DNA from: DTU063 sp001512695
GTDB lineage: Bacteria > Bacillota > Thermosediminibacteria > Thermosediminibacterales > Tepidanaerobacteraceae
Reading direction: 5' to 3'
Assembly (NCBI GenBank): GCA_049658265.1
Contig: JBASOM010000056.1
Coordinates: 1 to 8,140, forward strand
Length of the DNA: 8,140 nt
In this document: one piece after another, positions 6,773 through 8,140 of the stretch
How the letters are laid out: each line of letters begins with the position of its first letter
Position numbering within the stretch: position 1 is the stretch's first letter
Translations under genes and position numbers: made by a program
Notes under the pieces: generated by a model
Database searches by the model: none
What the model saw: the letters and a program-made list of their open reading frames with translations, nothing else
Told to the model about the DNA's origin: nothing

Positions 6773-7918
6773 ATGCAAAGGACGCTGATTCTCGGGGGAG
6801 GCATAGGAGGGATAGTAGCTTCAACTGTTCTAAAAAAGATTATGGGACAGGATATGCAGGTGACTGTTGTTGACAGAAAACCGGACTATCATTATCCGGG
6901 TGCCTATCCGCTGCTGATGGTTGGAGAGAGGAGCCCGGAAAGTATCAGCAGACCCTTGACACGATTAAGCAGGAAAAATATCGAATTCATCTGTGATGAA
7001 ATAATTCGATTAGACTTTGAAAACAATCGGGTATTTACCGCAAAGCATATTTTACCCTATGACTATCTGGTGATAGCCCTGGGCGTTGAGTACAGGACCG
7101 AATTTGTGCCGGGATTTGATGATTATGCATTAAATGCCTATGAGTTTGAAGATGTTATAAAAATAAACAGGCGTATTCAGGATTTAAATTCAGGCAGGAT
7201 AGTGTTGTTTATATCAAGCTTACCCTTTAAATGCCCGCCGGCACCTTATGAAATGATGTTTATGCTCGATGCCTTTTTTAGGAAGAGGGGTATTAGAAAT
7301 AAAGTGGAGCTTGTTATGGCGACTCCGGAGCCCTCGCCGGAGCCATTGGCAGGGCCGAAAGTCGGACAAAGCGTGCGAAGGATGCTTGCCGAAAGGAATA
7401 TAGAGCTTATCACCGAAGCCAAGGTTTTGGCCGTTGAAAAAGATGCACTGATACTTGGCCACGGCATGGTTATAAAGGGAGACATATTTATTGGTGTTGC
7501 TCCGCATTGGACGCCAAGAGTAGTAAGAAGCACCATGCTTGTTGACGGCAACGGATTTGTAAAGGTAAACCCCAGCATCTTGGAGACGGGGCTGTCAAAT
7601 GTATATGCAATAGGTGACGTGACAGCTATTAAGCTTCCTGTGATGGAGGCTTATGCACCAAAGGCGGGGATTTTCGCCCACTATCAAGGGGAGGTTGTTG
7701 CACGCAATATTGCCTACCTAGCGAAAGGTTTAACCCCAAAATTCCGTTATGCTGGAAAGGGTGCCTGCATCATGCATACGGGCTTTGGCAGGGCCCGCTA
7801 TTCCACTGTCCATTACTTTGCCAAACCCAAACCCTTCATTACACTATTGAGGCCTTCTAGGATATCATACTTGGCAAAAATAGCTTTTGAAAAGTTTTGG
7901 TTAAACTGCTGGATATGA
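6773..7918 (+). CDS. Sulfide:quinone oxidoreductase-like FAD-dependent NAD(P)/FAD oxidoreductase
   Basis: A 381-residue flavoprotein of the two-dinucleotide-binding-domain family (SQR, flavocytochrome c sulfide dehydrogenase, NDH-2). Visible: N-terminal FAD-binding GGGIGG 8-13; an acidic end of the beta-alpha-beta unit, VVDRK 32-36; YDYLVIALG 96-104; and the second FAD signature NVYAIGDV 276-283. KCPPAPYE 153-160 (C154) and GACIMHTGFGRARY 330-343 (C332) match regions that carry redox cysteines in SQR-type enzymes. The third cysteine of classical SQR, expected near residues 115-130, is absent. C74 and C379 look incidental. The C-terminus has an aromatic, basic, amphipathic stretch (about 355-381) typical of monotopic membrane attachment. 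The likely reaction is sulfide oxidation with electron transfer to quinone, but other acceptors or substrates remain possible. ATG 6773 has AGGTGAG just upstream. Base composition is AT-richer than the upstream operon and it lies beyond a terminator, so it is a separate unit. Confidence 0.84.
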   Translation: MQRTLILGGGIGGIVASTVLKKIMGQDMQVTVVDRKPDYHYPGAYPLLMVGERSPESISRPLTRLSRKNIEFICDEIIRLDFENNRVFTAKHILPYDYLVIALGVEYRTEFVPGFDDYALNAYEFEDVIKINRRIQDLNSGRIVLFISSLPFKCPPAPYEMMFMLDAFFRKRGIRNKVELVMATPEPSPEPLAGPKVGQSVRRMLAERNIELITEAKVLAVEKDALILGHGMVIKGDIFIGVAPHWTPRVVRSTMLVDGNGFVKVNPSILETGLSNVYAIGDVTAIKLPVMEAYAPKAGIFAHYQGEVVARNIAYLAKGLTPKFRYAGKGACIMHTGFGRARYSTVHYFAKPKPFITLLRPSRISYLAKIAFEKFWLNCWI

Positions 7919-7921
7919 CAA

Positions 7922-7950
7922 TTGAAAAATACCAATTGCCACCATATAAT
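7922..7950 (+). promoter_or_regulatory. Sigma-A-type promoter (distal) for the rpn-like gene
   Basis: TTGAAA (7922-7927), a 17-base spacer, then a perfect TATAAT (7945-7950). It begins four bases after the flavoprotein stop. Predicted start near 7957 would give a leader of roughly 88 bases before GTG 8045. CAATTG occurs twice around the -35 (7919-7924, 7933-7938). Confidence 0.6.
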
Positions 7951-7993
7951 AAAGACGACAATACAAAAAGTCAAACTAAAGCAGCATTTCTAA

Positions 7994-8016
7994 ATATTGC
8001 AGCTATGCAGCAATAT
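7994..8016. promoter_or_regulatory. Operator-like inverted repeat overlapping the proximal promoter
   Basis: ATATTGC (7994-8000) and GCAATAT (8010-8016) are perfect 7-bp arms around a 9-base centre. The element covers the -35-like TTGCAG and the spacer up to the extended -10. This position suits a repressor site; no matching regulator is visible in the window. Confidence 0.4.
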
Positions 8017-8024
8017 GTTATAAT
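7997..8024 (+). promoter_or_regulatory. Extended -10 promoter (proximal) for the rpn-like gene
   Basis: TATAAT at 8019-8024 is preceded by TG at the extended -10 position (8016-8017, TGTTATAAT). The upstream TTGCAG (7997-8002) is a weak -35 at 16 bases. A start near 8031 would leave only about 14 bases before GTG 8045, with the ribosome binding site at 8035-8040. Confidence 0.55.
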
Positions 8025-8044
8025 AAAATCAGGTAGGTGGTAGC

Positions 8045-8140
8045 GTGAAAATCCAGAATCCTCATGACAAATTCTTTAAAGAAACTTTCGGGCAAGTAGA
8101 GGTTGCCAGAGATTTTCTAAACAATTATCTACCTGAAAAC
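8045..8140 (+). CDS. Rpn family recombination-promoting nuclease / putative transposase (YhgA-like), 5' part
   Basis: Only the first 32 residues are in the window; the gene continues past the right edge. The N-terminus has NPHDKFFKETFG (5-16) and VARDFLNNYLP (20-30), the conserved opening of Rpn/YhgA proteins (PD-(D/E)XK fold, historically called transposase_31). These are DNA endonucleases that promote RecA-independent recombination in E. coli; some members are reported as anti-phage toxins with intragenic antitoxins. The catalytic residues lie further downstream and are not visible, so intactness is unknown. GTG 8045 is chosen because AGGTGG (8035-8040) lies just upstream and the family motif begins within five residues. 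Two promoters precede it. Confidence 0.82.
   Translation, partial: MKIQNPHDKFFKETFGQVEVARDFLNNYLPEN

Noticed and set aside
7919..7938. Terminator after the flavoprotein gene (CAATTG...CAATTG)
   Set aside because: The 6-bp stem is AT-rich and no T tract follows; it is more likely part of the promoter region, so I see no clear terminator for this gene.

Overview
The window looks like chromosomal DNA from a bacterium, most likely an anaerobic Firmicute (Clostridia-like, possibly thermophilic). This is inferred from strong AGGAG/AGGTG ribosome binding sites, tightly packed co-directional genes, a RecJ with a Firmicutes-type C-terminal region, consensus sigma-A promoters and an Rpn/YhgA-like gene. 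The species cannot be named from the sequence alone. All supported genes are on the + strand.

Positions 1-6494 hold a compact DNA-end-processing operon. It contains: (1) the C-terminal part of a large helicase-like protein whose late helicase motifs look degenerate; (2) a complete UvrD/PcrA/AddA-type SF1A helicase; (3) a stand-alone RecB/AddB/Cas4-type PD-(D/E)XK nuclease with four cysteines spaced as in AddB-type iron-sulfur nucleases; and (4) a RecJ single-strand exonuclease. Genes 1/2 and 2/3 overlap, and only 7 bases separate 3 from 4. Together they resemble an AddAB/AdnAB-like machine split over three polypeptides (pseudo-motor, motor, Fe-S nuclease), with a 5'-3' ssDNA exonuclease added. 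The obvious role is processing of double-strand breaks; a defence role is possible but not shown.

Positions 6463-6654 carry a three-unit tandem repeat built around GACAGGT...CCTGTC hairpins. The first unit supplies the last codons and stop codon of recJ. The third is a strong rho-independent terminator that closes the operon. A leader of about 120 bases with no convincing promoter follows.

Positions 6773-7918 encode a sulfide:quinone oxidoreductase-like flavoprotein with two of the cysteines expected for sulfide oxidation. It is visibly more AT-rich than the operon (40% G+C in the line from 7021, against 65% in the line from 5161) and appears functionally unrelated to it.

Positions 7919-8044 are a short AT-rich intergenic region with two good sigma-A-type promoters, the second overlapped by a perfect 7-bp inverted repeat. 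They drive the start of an Rpn/YhgA-family PD-(D/E)XK nuclease ('putative transposase') gene that runs off the right edge.
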